Positions 1 to 9,706 of a DNA stretch of 64,000 nucleotides are shown here, piece after piece. Position 1 is the first letter of the stretch. Each line of letters begins with the position of its first letter. The notes below the pieces were generated by a model. The model saw only the letters and a program-made list of their open reading frames with translations, was not told the DNA's origin and did not search any database. The stretch is from Isoetes taiwanensis. Lineage: Eukaryota > Streptophyta > Lycopodiopsida > Isoetales > Isoetaceae. The stretch lies in contig JAJEKV010000004.1 of the NCBI GenBank assembly GCA_021234155.1, forward strand, positions 28,795,698-28,859,697. Reading direction: 5' to 3'. The translations under genes were made by a program, and so were the position numbers.

Positions 1-319
1 AAGCTCATTAACCATGCTGAGAACACGAGACACATTTTTTTAGAAAGAACCGAGAAACATCTACTTACGTCTTGCAGCTGCCCAAATTTCCAAGACCTTG
101 AGCCATGCGAGGGCAGAGGAAATCCTCTCCCACCCACGCCTTTAACATGAGGGCCTGCCTTATTTTAAGTAATAATAAACTCATTTGTTCTTGCCGCAGT
201 CATGCTTCTCGGCCCGGACCCATCAACTTCTATGCCAAGCTATTTAGCGGACATGTATCTCCACAAGGCACATCAACGGGCGGGCAAAGTTGTTAGGCGG
301 ATGTGTATCTTGAAAATCT
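1..319. other. No gene recognised
   Basis: There is no convincing coding region. On the minus strand a splice-donor-like GTAAGT follows an exon-like stretch near 75, which could belong to the broken minus-strand relic just to the right, but no exon can be established. Confidence 0.4.
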
Positions 320-599
320 TTATAGAAATATGATGTTAACTCCTAAAGCAGCATAATTAAGTTGAAACCCAATTTGCTGCATCCTAATAAAGTGTTTTGA
401 GGCCAAATAGATAGCCCTAGCTTCTCCAGCAAGGTGAATTACATTGCTTAATGTTTTACTGGTTCCGCCTTCTTATAAATCTCTCTTTCCAGTAAATTTC
501 TTATCCCCAAGATGCAAAAGAATGCGCTTAACATTGGGCCTCGGCCCTCCAAACTTAGCACCAGGCTAGCAAGGATAAGTTGTAAAAAGCACTGCCTAC
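320..599 (-). pseudogene. Unrecognised exon-like gene fragment
   Basis: On the minus strand a plausible 3' splice site (TTTAATTCAG, at about 600) is followed by a reading frame that stays open to 320 apart from one in-frame TAA at 473-475. It includes runs such as GPRPNVKRILLHLGDKKF and NVIHLAGEARAIYLASKHF, which look like real protein rather than chance. I do not recognise the family. Like the SDR relic further right, it lies on the minus strand, so both could be remains of one broken region or of two unrelated insertions. The internal stop and the lack of clear flanking exons argue for a relic. An alternative is a genuine but poorly delimited exon of a gene extending off the left edge. Confidence 0.3.
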
Positions 600-1479
600 C
601 TGAATTAAATTGTTTACAGGAACAAGGTTACTCTAATGAACCTACGCACTGGAAAATTCCAACATCAATGCATCAAGAAAGTGCAAATAAATACCTTGCT
701 TGTGCGCTTCTGCCTGTTCAATCATGGTAAATTTCTCAGAAGGCGAGAAATTAGATATAGCTCATACATATATAATTATTGGATTGCACTGCTTGTCACC
801 ATGCATGCAAACATATAGGTTTGCATGCATTGAGAATTGCCAAATTCAACCTATTAAGACATAGAGCAAAACAGAAATGGAAGCACAACATATGGCAGTA
901 GGTGGAGCAAAACCTTGTGTAGAACTTAAGCACAACCTATTCAGATTAGAACCTAGGGCAAAACCTATGTAATAAATCTATTAAACTTGGAGCAGAATTG
1001 TTTGAAACGGGAGTGCAAACTGTTGCAGAATATAGTATAGAAATCCACGAGAAAATTAATCAAATGCAAAATATGTAGCAGAAACTGGAGCAGGACTAGT
1101 GACTTTCACTACAAAATTTAGTCCAGACACTATGCGGAATGAAGTTGGATCTACCGCAAAAATCAGAGTAGGACATAGACCAAGCTAGATGCAAAATCTG
1201 TACACTCTAAAGCAGGATCGGAGGTGGATTAGATGCACAAACTTAGAAGATTAGAACGAAAGAACATAGAGCTTGACCCATTGCAAAATGGAACAATACT
1301 AGACAAGAAAGCTGAATTCGTTGCAGAAGTTTGAGCCCATTTTGTAGCACAACAAAACCTGCTCCAACATTTGCTGTAGACTCGAGTCAAAAAGTTGTGC
1401 AAACCTGAATATGGGCGAATTGAAACAATAAAAAATATGGAGTTACAGAGCTATTGGGAAACCGTCAAGACTCCAGCAT
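600..1479. other. AT-rich non-coding stretch
   Basis: No gene is visible on either strand. From about 840 to 1390 the sequence repeats loose variants of GCAAAACCT, GTTGCAGAA and GTGCAAAC, suggesting a diverged low-complexity repeat, but no clean unit or terminal repeats can be delimited. Confidence 0.4.
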
Positions 1480-1913
1480 TATTGATCTATAGGGCATATT
1501 ATATCAGAACAAAAGCATCCACATTGCAAACACGGTATTACCAGTATATCAATACCATCTTGATATTGTTCCTTGAGCCAGATAAGGAATTTGTCCACCG
1601 AATCTTGGTCTGAACTGTCGAGCGGATGAAAAGCCACTTCTAGGCCCTCTTGTTTGAGCTGTTTCCCAGCTGCGAGGCCAGAGTTTATATCTCTGGATGT
1701 CAGAACTACAGAAAGCCCATTACTAGCAAGCTGCCGCGTAATTTCAAGACCTATTCCCCTATTTGATCCGGCTACTGTTTCTTTTGTCCACCATCTAACC
1801 AGAAAAATTCATGCCGAAGCACACATCTCTGCTAAGCAGTTGATATGTTTTCCAAAAATTGCAATGCTGTTGCGAATGAATGCGTACCTGGATAATGCGT
1901 CCTCCATCGCCAT
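1480..1913 (-). pseudogene. Short-chain dehydrogenase/reductase relic (neomenthol dehydrogenase/carbonyl reductase type)
   Basis: The minus strand reads MAMEDALSRYAFIRNSIAIF, then a TGA stop at 1810-1812, then in the same frame RWWTKETVAGSNRGIGLEIT, QLASNGLSVVLTSRD, GLEVAFHPLDSSDQDSVDKF and DGIDILV. Known for the family: plant SDRs of the menthone/salutaridine reductase group begin with a WW(S/T)KETVAVVTGxNxGIG Rossmann motif and continue to ILVNNAG. Here the VVT triplet of the glycine-rich motif is missing (a 9-bp deletion), and the ILVNNAG segment is deleted and frameshifted at about 1530, after which the frame ends at 1480. The remaining three quarters of the family's roughly 300 residues, including the YxxxK active site, are absent. 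It would not encode a working NADPH-dependent reductase. Identity is confident; inactivity follows from the stop and deletions. Confidence 0.75.
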
Positions 1914-2042
1914 AGCTATGGACGCCTCACTCCAAATGAGCGCCAAACATATTCTGAGCCATGGCCATCGACATTAAATTTTGGTTATTATGAATAGCTG
2001 CCCGTCATAAAAGAAAAAAAATAATATATTTTTGGGATTTTA

Positions 2043-2129
2043 TGGAAACCTCCCCAGGTTGGAAACCTCCCCAGGCTTTGGCTGAAAGCAGGGGAGGTTT
2101 CCATAAGAGAAAATTTGGGAGGTTTCCAT
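2043..2129. repeat. Cluster of short direct and inverted repeats
   Basis: GGAAACCTCCCCAGG occurs twice in a row (from about 2044 and 2060), followed by its inverted counterpart GGGGAGGTTTCCA and then GGGAGGTTTCCATT. The copies can pair into a hairpin. No target duplication is seen, so it is not assigned to a transposon family. Confidence 0.6.
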
Positions 2130-2919
2130 TCTTGGGACCCTAACCCAATTCGGGCGTATATAATTTGAGCGGGGCAGAATGGTTAACTGGTTTTTATGAA
2201 AGGACCAAGCCAAGATTCAAAGACAACAAAATATCAGAGAATCATAGATGGAGAAAACATATCTTGCCAAGTTGATTCTTGAAGGAATCTTCAAACATTA
2301 TATTTGCCATTCATTTTTTTGTGTACATTAGATCTTAAATAGTATCATTTTTTAGTACTATTATTATCTATCAAATGATATGAAAAGCTCAGCAGGGGTC
2401 CCCACCCCTCAAAGAAGTTTTTGGGTTGCTTGAAGCGCAAAGCTTTGGGAGGTGGGTTGATAGAATATGCCATTTGGAGGGTCTAGATTCAAAACTGGAC
2501 CTGCTTTATTTGGCATTAGCAAGGTTAGCCAGGGCTACCCTTTGTGAGAGAGCGTTTGGGTATAGCTTGGTCATTTGACCTTCCAACTTTTCGAGAATCA
2601 AAATTGAGCTCTTTTGTGGCCATGGCAGGCTGGAAATAACCAAGCAATTTCTTTTTCCTTTCTCCATTCTTCGCACTGATGAAGTAAGAAGCTTAGCTCA
2701 AACTTTACCAGAGAGACTAAACGCTTCAAATTTTGCTTTCCAACATAGCATAAAGGTATATGCTGCAGTTTTGCAAACCTGGAAAAGTAGATTCATACAA
2801 GTTAAGTTACTGAAGTTTCCTTTCGTGTACAGATCCACGAACTTGCATTGATAGCCTTTTTATAAATTCCCTTGACAAATTTATCTTGCATTATGGAAGA
2901 TTTGGATAGACTTGCTTTG
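2130..2919. other. No clear gene
   Basis: The stretch at 2482-2580 reads LDLLYLALARLARATLCERA on the plus strand, faintly like the hAT C-terminal dimerisation motif, but too weakly to call. The rest shows nothing recognisable. Confidence 0.3.
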
Positions 2920-3280
2920 AATTCCCTTGTTAATATGCATGGTAGGTCTGGTGTGGAAGGCTAATTGATGCAAGTGCAGCTTCAACAAAATAATGGTGTG
3001 CCATATCATATCCTGGAAGAATATGATTATGGTGTGTTGTCAAAATGGTCATGAAAGGAAGATCCTTAGACTACTTCAGGAGATAGACTGGAAGGTAAGA
3101 TGCCAAATTATTTCACTTGGGTAATTATTATGAACGCTTGATCTTGCCTAACTTCCACAGCTAAAGCTAAGCATGTGCAAGCCTTATTTGTTTGCAATGA
3201 TTTTATTCTTCAAACTGCTAAGGGAAATGCTCTAATTGATATGTATGGGAAGTGCGTATATTTGGAGGAAGCACCACATA
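2920..3280 (+). pseudogene. Pentatricopeptide repeat (PPR) protein relic
   Basis: The plus strand, in several frames, reads NSLVNMHGRSG, then MPNYFTWVIIMNA, AKHVQALFVCNDF and GNALIDMYGKCVYLEEA. These match the consensus of plant PLS-class PPR proteins (GNALVxMYxKCGxLExA, PDxFTFxxxLxACxxL, GKxxHAxxVxxxF). Family knowledge: such proteins bind organelle RNA, are usually intronless and 500-900 residues long. Here only about two repeat units remain, with stops after VEG and after MNA and frameshifts between segments. The homology ends abruptly at about 3280, where an unrelated repeat-like sequence starts. The relic may be a truncated retrocopy or a decayed duplicate. Confidence 0.65.
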
Positions 3281-3281
3281 T

Positions 3282-3309
3282 AATGTCATCGATCCAAGCC
3301 ATCAGATCA
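3282..3309 (+). repeat. 28-bp motif shared with 60435-60462
   Basis: The sequence AATG(T/C)CATCGATCC(A/G)(A/G)GCCATCAGATCA is shared at 25 of 28 positions with the copy near 60.4 kb. In both places it is followed by pyrimidine-rich, non-coding sequence. It could be the 5' start of a non-LTR element or SINE, but no downstream homology long enough to prove this is visible. Confidence 0.45.
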
Positions 3310-4958
3310 ACATTCTCGGGAGGACGGAAAGCTCGTTCGACTTTTGGATCAACGTTCTCATTCTTTTTGCTTATTTGGTATTCTTCAAAGCTCGCTACAT
3401 TTGTCTCTTTGTGTCTCTTCTCCATTATTGAGCCATATCATTAGCCTCTTCCGACCGCATCCTTCTATTGGGCCCATGTCCCTTCTCGACACTATTTTGT
3501 TTGGGTCTGGCTTTATCTTCGACACGACTTCTATCTTCAGTTGGATCTTTACTCTATCCTTTGGCAGATAGTTTTCTCATCTTAATCTTTTTCATGCATT
3601 TGATTTTTTTGCTATGTCCTCTTCTTATACACACAAGCCCCTAGTTGACTATATCTTATTAACTCCACCCCAAAGGTTGATTGGACAAAAGTTCTGCAAT
3701 AATTGATACTAGTGATTCTTCTACTTGTTGTGTAGTAGGAGTAACTGCAACAACAAGGAACATGAACCTATGAAGAGGAAGCTGGAGGAATTGAACCTCC
3801 ATTTAGCACCAGCACCTTTATAAGTTGCAGATCATTCCATAATCATAAATGTTCTCTCAAGAATCTGTCATGTTGCACGAAATACCTCAACTCCACACAT
3901 AGTCCTGCCATAAACAGAAGCACTGAGGCACTGCAAGAAAAAATCGCGGACAAAAACAAAATCGTTGATTTACTCAACTCAAACAAAAACAAAATTATTG
4001 TGTCTCTCTCGGCCGCCACATAAAGCAATCTATTCAATTTAATGAGCAGCTATAGATTGAGACTCTCCAATCAGGTTGCGAAAAACAGGGGGTTTCAACC
4101 CAGAAAATCCGGTAACTTTTGAAAAAATCCGGTGCCCTTACTTATTCCTTGGAACGTAGTTCCGACAAAAAATTCAAAGAAAGCGGCGAAATAACTATGC
4201 CCTTGTTAATTTATAAGCAAAAATTCAGTATCTCTATAAGGGAGTAGGATATTTTTTTTATATACTAATATAATATAATATATGTGCATTTGTATGAAAC
4301 ATATGACTATATGACCGATAACAAATAAATAGATATACCAATCAACAAACCAAAAGAAAATCCCAATCCTTTTTAAGTTACATGCCCTTTTATTGGTACT
4401 ATAATAAAGCTAGTCCTATAATAAAGTTGGTTGTGCCATTAATAGTTAATAAAGGTGGGTGGATAATTTTTGGTCCCTCCAATTTAGAAAAGGAACGTGG
4501 ATTTGGATATCAATCCCACCATTCATTCATTTGGAGAGAAAAGTTTGTGGCCTTAGATAGAAGTTAAAGAGGAAAAAATAAGGAAAACAAGCGGAATAGA
4601 CAAAAGCGGTGCCGGTGGTGTCATCGTGGGACTTCAAACATTGCCCATTGCAGTTCATGGATGGAAGCTAGGAGGATGAAGGAGCAACCTAAGGATCGGG
4701 CTTGGATGTCACTGCATTGACTTTCTTCTGCACAAATTTCCTTTCAACAGTAGATCCCTTCTTATATAAAAGCATTGTTCATCAAGAAGCAAGGGTTAGT
4801 GATGCAAATTGTTTATAGGGAGCATTCTAAAATCATATAGGGAAAAGAAATTTGTCTAAGCAATCTCTTGCCCACAGGTTCTATGCCTTGAAACAGTCCC
4901 CTTTTCATTCAATTCAATTGCATCCGATCTTTGTGACATTGATTATTAGATTTAATCA
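3310..4958. other. Non-coding; possible left end of a hAT element
   Basis: 3330-3600 is pyrimidine-rich. Near 4086 the sequence CAGGGGGTTTCAACCC is followed by two copies of ATCCGGT (4110-4140). Similar ATCCGGT and TTCCGGTAACTT motifs recur near 19.64-19.69 kb, to the right of hAT transposase fragments. This suggests hAT subterminal repeats, but I could not find a matching inverted end or an 8-bp duplication. Confidence 0.3.
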
Positions 4959-5346
4959 ATGACAAGATCAAACAAAGCTAAGAAACCAAAGGGTGTTCTT
5001 GGCCAAAATGTTTTGGATATGTCTAAAAAAGCAAGGAAGAAAAAAGAGATTTAATTAAATGGGACAGCAATTTCGAGTTCCGATGAGAGTGAGGAGGAGC
5101 CTGAGGCATTTACTAAACCTTCCTTTCAATATAAATGTGTGGAGAAATGGAAGTGGATGTGCTATGACAAGGAGGAGGATGCAATATTTTGTACTACTTG
5201 TGAAGTTTATGCAATTTCAGATTTTATTTTATCACTATCATATCATGTTATTTTGCTCCTCATTTATCCTCCGTAATTTAGTTATTTCCTGTTGATTGTA
5301 CAGAGAATACTCCATTTCTTAAGGTGGCTCATGAAATTTTAAGACG
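4959..5346 (+). pseudogene. hAT transposase (ZNF862-like), N-terminal part with TTF-type zinc finger
   Basis: An ATG at 4959 opens a basic segment (MTRSNKAKKPKGVLGQNVLD) that ends at TAA 5052. In another frame the sequence continues SSSDESEEEPEAF, YKCVEKWKWMCYDKEEDAIF and CTTC, which is the start of a TTF-type zinc finger typical of ZNF862/KIAA1586-like hAT transposases. Just before 5347 the reading GGS-stop-NFKTL leads directly into LSFNEHASSKMH at 15031, giving the remaining zinc-finger histidines. The gene is therefore split by the 9.68-kb element that starts at 5350. Stops at 5052 and just before the insertion, plus frame changes (or an unrecognised intron around 5215-5290), show it is dead. 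The role would have been DNA binding by the transposase. Confidence 0.7.
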
Positions 5347-5362
5347 TTAACACTAGAGTGGT

Positions 5363-6489
5363 TAGGTGATGGACCAGAAATGGTCCATTTGCAGTTCATA
5401 TGTAGCCATGGTCTACTAGAAAAATACCTAAAAATATATACACCTCCATTCTTGTGAGTTATGCTCTAGCAAACTCAAGGGGGTCAAGTACCAAAAGCTT
5501 CATGTTTACATAAAAAACTACCTCGACAAAACGATTTTTTTCAAATTTTTTTATTACCATGATATTTTTCTACACGAGACAAAGAAAACAACACAAAAAA
5601 CCACATGTTAATCCGAAGTCTGTGGAGAAAGATAGGGCCATTCAAACATGACAGGGTCAAAACTGCTTTCTGCCTCCTCAGAACCAATTATAGTTCCCAG
5701 AAGGCAGTTGTAGTTTAAATACAACAACTTTTACAAGGAAATGCATTTTGAGCTAATATTTGACATGTAAGCAATTGACAAGTTTCTTCGTCCCATAAAA
5801 ATGTTGGCTGGCCTTGAATTTGACGTTTGGACTTTCACGTTTGATCTCAATTTTAAGTAGGGTATGGTCGCCTGCTGCCGTGACCCCACCTCGGAGCGAC
5901 GGTAAACCCCCTGTCCCTACGCTGGTTATCGCCATGCAGCCATGGGTATCCCCGTCTACGTGTCGTCGGTTTGTGGCCAGGTGTCGCTATCCAGGGTTCC
6001 GTCAACCGAGACACCAGGTTCCATCATCCGTGCCTGTAATGGCCTCTGTCGTGACTGAATGTCCTTGGCACCGTGCCCTGGGTGACCATGCTCGTGCACT
6101 AGATGACCACGTCCGTGTTGGAGAAAATACTCCGAGCATGCCAATTTGAAACGAATTCAATGCGGGTTTGAAACGATTTGGCGCCCAAAGCTTGCACTCG
6201 ATTGCATTCTTCGAAATTCAATTCTCCGACACCCGCTATGGCTTCCATGGCCATAAAATCTCGCCCTCCTTTCATAGTTCAAATGTTATCGAGGAGGAGG
6301 TGTGAAGAACACGAAAGGTAGCCATGGTTTCGACGAGGGCACGAAGAGAACTGATCTTCGAAAGGGGTACCGAGGGAGACGGCATCATCCAAGAGGGTCT
6401 GGCGCCCGGGACAAAGAGGAGGGCACCACCGGGTTAGTCTTTACTACCCCAATGCCAAGGAGGCCGAGTAGGAGAGGTCAATGGGCCGG
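5363..6489. other. Left arm of the 9.68-kb element
   Basis: 5363-5800 is AT-rich with no gene. From about 5870 base composition becomes clearly GC-richer and leads into the transposase pseudogene. A longer frame at 5814-6149 has no recognisable domain. Confidence 0.4.
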
Positions 6490-9007
6490 AGGAGCAAATG
6501 CTCGACATCCTCGAAGAGGTGTTTAATTTGGCATTTCAATTAGAGAGGCTTCTAGGAGGTCCGGTATACGAGTCCACAATCGGGATTGGTTATACGGTCG
6601 AACAAGCCACAAGCAAACAAATCATCCACAGGATATTGACAACTCTCCAAGAGGAGGAGTCATCCAATTGGGCCCTTAGCATGGCAGAGCAAGGGATGGG
6701 GGTCACACTATCTGCTGTCAAGGAAAAGGCAGCAGAGATGGCTAGAGCAGGGGGCTCATGTGGTGAATCTGGAGTACCAGGCAGTAAGTGGTGGAAGCTC
6801 TTTAAACAAAGACACCCCAAGTGGCTTTAAGGAGTCCAAAACCCTAGATGTGGCGGGGCCCGTGCCATGACCGCGGAGAGAACCTCGACAACTTCTATGC
6901 CGGGCTTAAGGATTTATCTTTGAATTTGCCTTCCCGCCTCAAGGATATGGAATCTTGGACGAATTTGGAATTCAGAGGGGAAAGTGAAGGGTTGAAAATC
7001 ATAGCTAGAAAGGGGGAATAGGGTGAGTGAGGTAGTTATGAACAATAGGGAATGGGTTACTATTTTGGTTTGTGTTAATCTTGAGGGGCAGGATCCCCAA
7101 CATGTATATTTTAAAGGTAATCGCATGAGGCGGTGATCATATTGCAAGATGTGAAGAAGGTGCCATTCAGCCGTCCAATCTTCGGCTTGGATGACATCGT
7201 AATCATTTAAGTCATGGCTGTCACATTTTGCGGCAAGAGTTCCGTGTGTGGTGTATCCCCAGACCAGCCTCACCTTATCATATTGGATGGTCATGGCAGT
7301 CATGTAGAGTTGGAAGTCATATTGGAGGCAAAAGAGAAGGGCATCCACTTTGCCTTATTGCCTCCACACACATCTCATAGACTTCAGCCTCTAGATGTGG
7401 CATGCTTTGCCCCTTTTAAGGCAGCATTCAAGAGGCATAGAGCTGCCTACATGGTTAGCAAGGGGAGGGCAGAACCAAAGAAGGAGGAGATAGCAGAATT
7501 GATTTCCCAGTCAATTGCATGCGGCCTCACACCCCAAAACATCAAGGCAGGTTTTAGGGCAACTGGTATCTGGCCCTTTGACCAGGAGAAGGTTAAGCCA
7601 GATCAAGAATGTACCAGGTTTGGGAGGGTGCATGTTGAAGACATTACAGCAGGCCAGGTGCAAGCTGGAGAAGAGTACCATCCAGATATGGCACAAGTGG
7701 AGGCCTTTGACATGGCAGAAGTGCACCAGCTATGGGAGGCATTACCAGGACAACTCCCAAATGAAGTGCAGAATGACCAAATGCCACACAATCCAGTTGG
7801 TGATCAAGTGCCACAAGCTGACCATGTGGAACATACCCATGAATTGCCTATTGGAGGTGCTGCTGTAGTGAGTCAGGTGCATGCCAATGATGTTGGAGGG
7901 TCTCAAACATGTGGCATGCCATCACAGACCATAAGGGCAAGGAAGAGAGGCATTGCCCCAAACCTGGGAGGGAGAGTTCACATATCAAGTGATGGTTTTT
8001 GTGAGGCATTGAGAGCTGAACAGGCCAGAAGAGCAGAGGCCGAGAAATTGAAATTGGAGCAGCTGGCAGCAAGGAAGGTTGAGACTGCAAGGAGGAAGGC
8101 TGAAAGGGAGGAGGCTGCCAAGAGGGCACAAGCTAACAGGGAGGAGAGAGAGAAGAGGAAGTTGGCTGATGCAAGGGAAGCTGCAAGTGCTGCAAGGCTT
8201 AGGGAGTTTATGTACCCAAGAGGGATGTCTAGAGTGGCATCCATATTTGGTTTTCAAAGGGTGTTGAGCGAGGAGGTTAAGACAAGAAGATTACAGGTGA
8301 GGAACAGGCTTAGGATGAGACAAGGGTTAAGTCCACTTGGGGCACCCATTGCTGTAAATCAGGCTCTTGAACCTGCTGTACCTGCTAGTCCCTGTGTAGA
8401 CCTGAACTCCCAACCATTGGAGGATGCTGATGAAGAGCAAGTCATGTGCAGTTTAGATGACACACATATCTGCTCGGGTGATGCTGGTCATGAGCATCAC
8501 GTAAGTATCGAGGGTTGCATACCTCTAGTTAGGCCTGTAGCAAACCCAATCAACACACTCAATTCCCCAATGAAGAGGTGGGACTTGCCTGCTCCACAGC
8601 AACATGCTGACATTGGTCACGGCAACTCAATGAGACTGGACACCCAGGGATGGGTGAACTATGCTGCCGCCAATTCAGGACCCGAGCATGACCAGGTTGC
8701 TGCAATAGACAAGGCAAGGATTATCAGGGAAATGGTGGAAATTGGGGTAGATCCTGGTATTGTGAGCCGTGCAAAAGAGATGGATGTTGGGTTTGCAAGG
8801 ATTTGGAGGGCTGACATGGCTCGAGTCACTCAGCCAACTCCAAGGTTTGGCGAGGGGACCTCATTCACAGCTACACCCCTTGATAGTCAGGTATGTTTGG
8901 TCACTTTGAATCATAATTTTCGGTTCACCTTTCATTTGACATTGGTATTAACAGACAATGTGCACAGGTATCCGAAGACTCGGATGAAACCCAAGACAAT
9001 TAAGTAG
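6490..9007 (+). pseudogene. pogo/jerky-like transposase (HTH_psq/CENPB DNA-binding region plus DDE_1 endonuclease)
   Basis: The segment at 6498-6830 holds EEESSNWALSMAEQGMGVTL and GVPGSKWWKLFKQRHPKW, a CENPB-type DNA-binding region. Fragments in shifted frames follow: TLDVAG, ENLDNFYAGLKDL, VVMNNREWVTILVCVNLEGQ and FKGNRMRR. From 7214 an open 597-residue frame contains the DDE_1 core PDQPHLIILDGHGSH and PPHTSHRLQPLDVACFAPFK, giving the second and third catalytic acidic residues, then GFRATGIWPF. Residues 260-340 form a charged coiled coil rich in Ala, Glu, Arg and Lys. The first catalytic Asp region (about 6840-7200) is scrambled by frameshifts, so the protein is inactive unless expressed only as the C-terminal part. 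It is the only recognisable transposase inside the 9.68-kb element, on the same strand, but may be a nested passenger. Confidence 0.75.
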
Positions 9008-9251
9008 CTCGACAACTTATTGTACAATTAATATATGGACAAAATAGTGAACTTGTTGTACAAGTTTTATGATTAAAATAGTGATAAGACTGTTGCACAT
9101 TCCGCTGTTTCCACGATTTGCCAATCCATTAGAAGTATGGGGCATGGACCAGACACGATCATTATCATACATAAATAACAGCAACAATGAACAATGGCAA
9201 TGAACATCAATGAACATAAGCAACAGCGACAGTAATAAGATCATTCCATTA

Positions 9252-9706
9252 AACAACCACCACATAAATACCATTAACATTAATGAGCACAAACCATTAC
9301 ATTTAAGATGTTAAAATTAAAATCCCCCTTAGACCCCCTTTGGTTTGGGTGCATATTCACACGGGGGGTCACTCCGGGCAACGAGAGCCTTCGGATGGGC
9401 ATATATGCCTTATATTCCTTGATGTGGACCGTAGATAGCGTTCCTCGTTTGTGGGGTATCCTTGTATGAATTTTTGTATACTGTATACTTAGGTGTGCAA
9501 AATACTATAAGATTTCAGTTAATGTACTATAAGGTGTGAATTTGATACGTGTATAATATAATTTAAGGGCTCTCGCTGCCCTACGTGACCCCCCCGTGTG
9601 AATATGCACCCAAACCAAAGGGGGTCTAAGGGGGATTTTAATTTTAACATCTTAAATGTAATGGTTTGTGCTCATTAATGTTAATGGTATTTATGTGGTG
9701 GTTGTT
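9252..9706. mobile_element. Foldback/MITE-like element with ~120-bp near-perfect inverted arms
   Basis: The left arm (9252 to about 9373) and the right arm (about 9585-9706) are inverse complements over about 120 bp. They differ essentially by one C in a run (CACGGGGGG against CCCCCCCGTG). The arms begin AACAACCACCACATAAATAC and include CCCCCTTTGGTTTGGGTGCA. About 210 bp of spacer separates them, with no coding. A second, truncated family member is at 56903-57185. No target duplication could be fixed because the flanks are AT-rich. Confidence 0.8.

Noticed and set aside
2482-2700. hAT C-terminal dimerisation domain (LALARLARATLCERA)
   Set aside because: Only a weak ER-A resemblance, the frame stops soon after, and the rest of the motif is missing.
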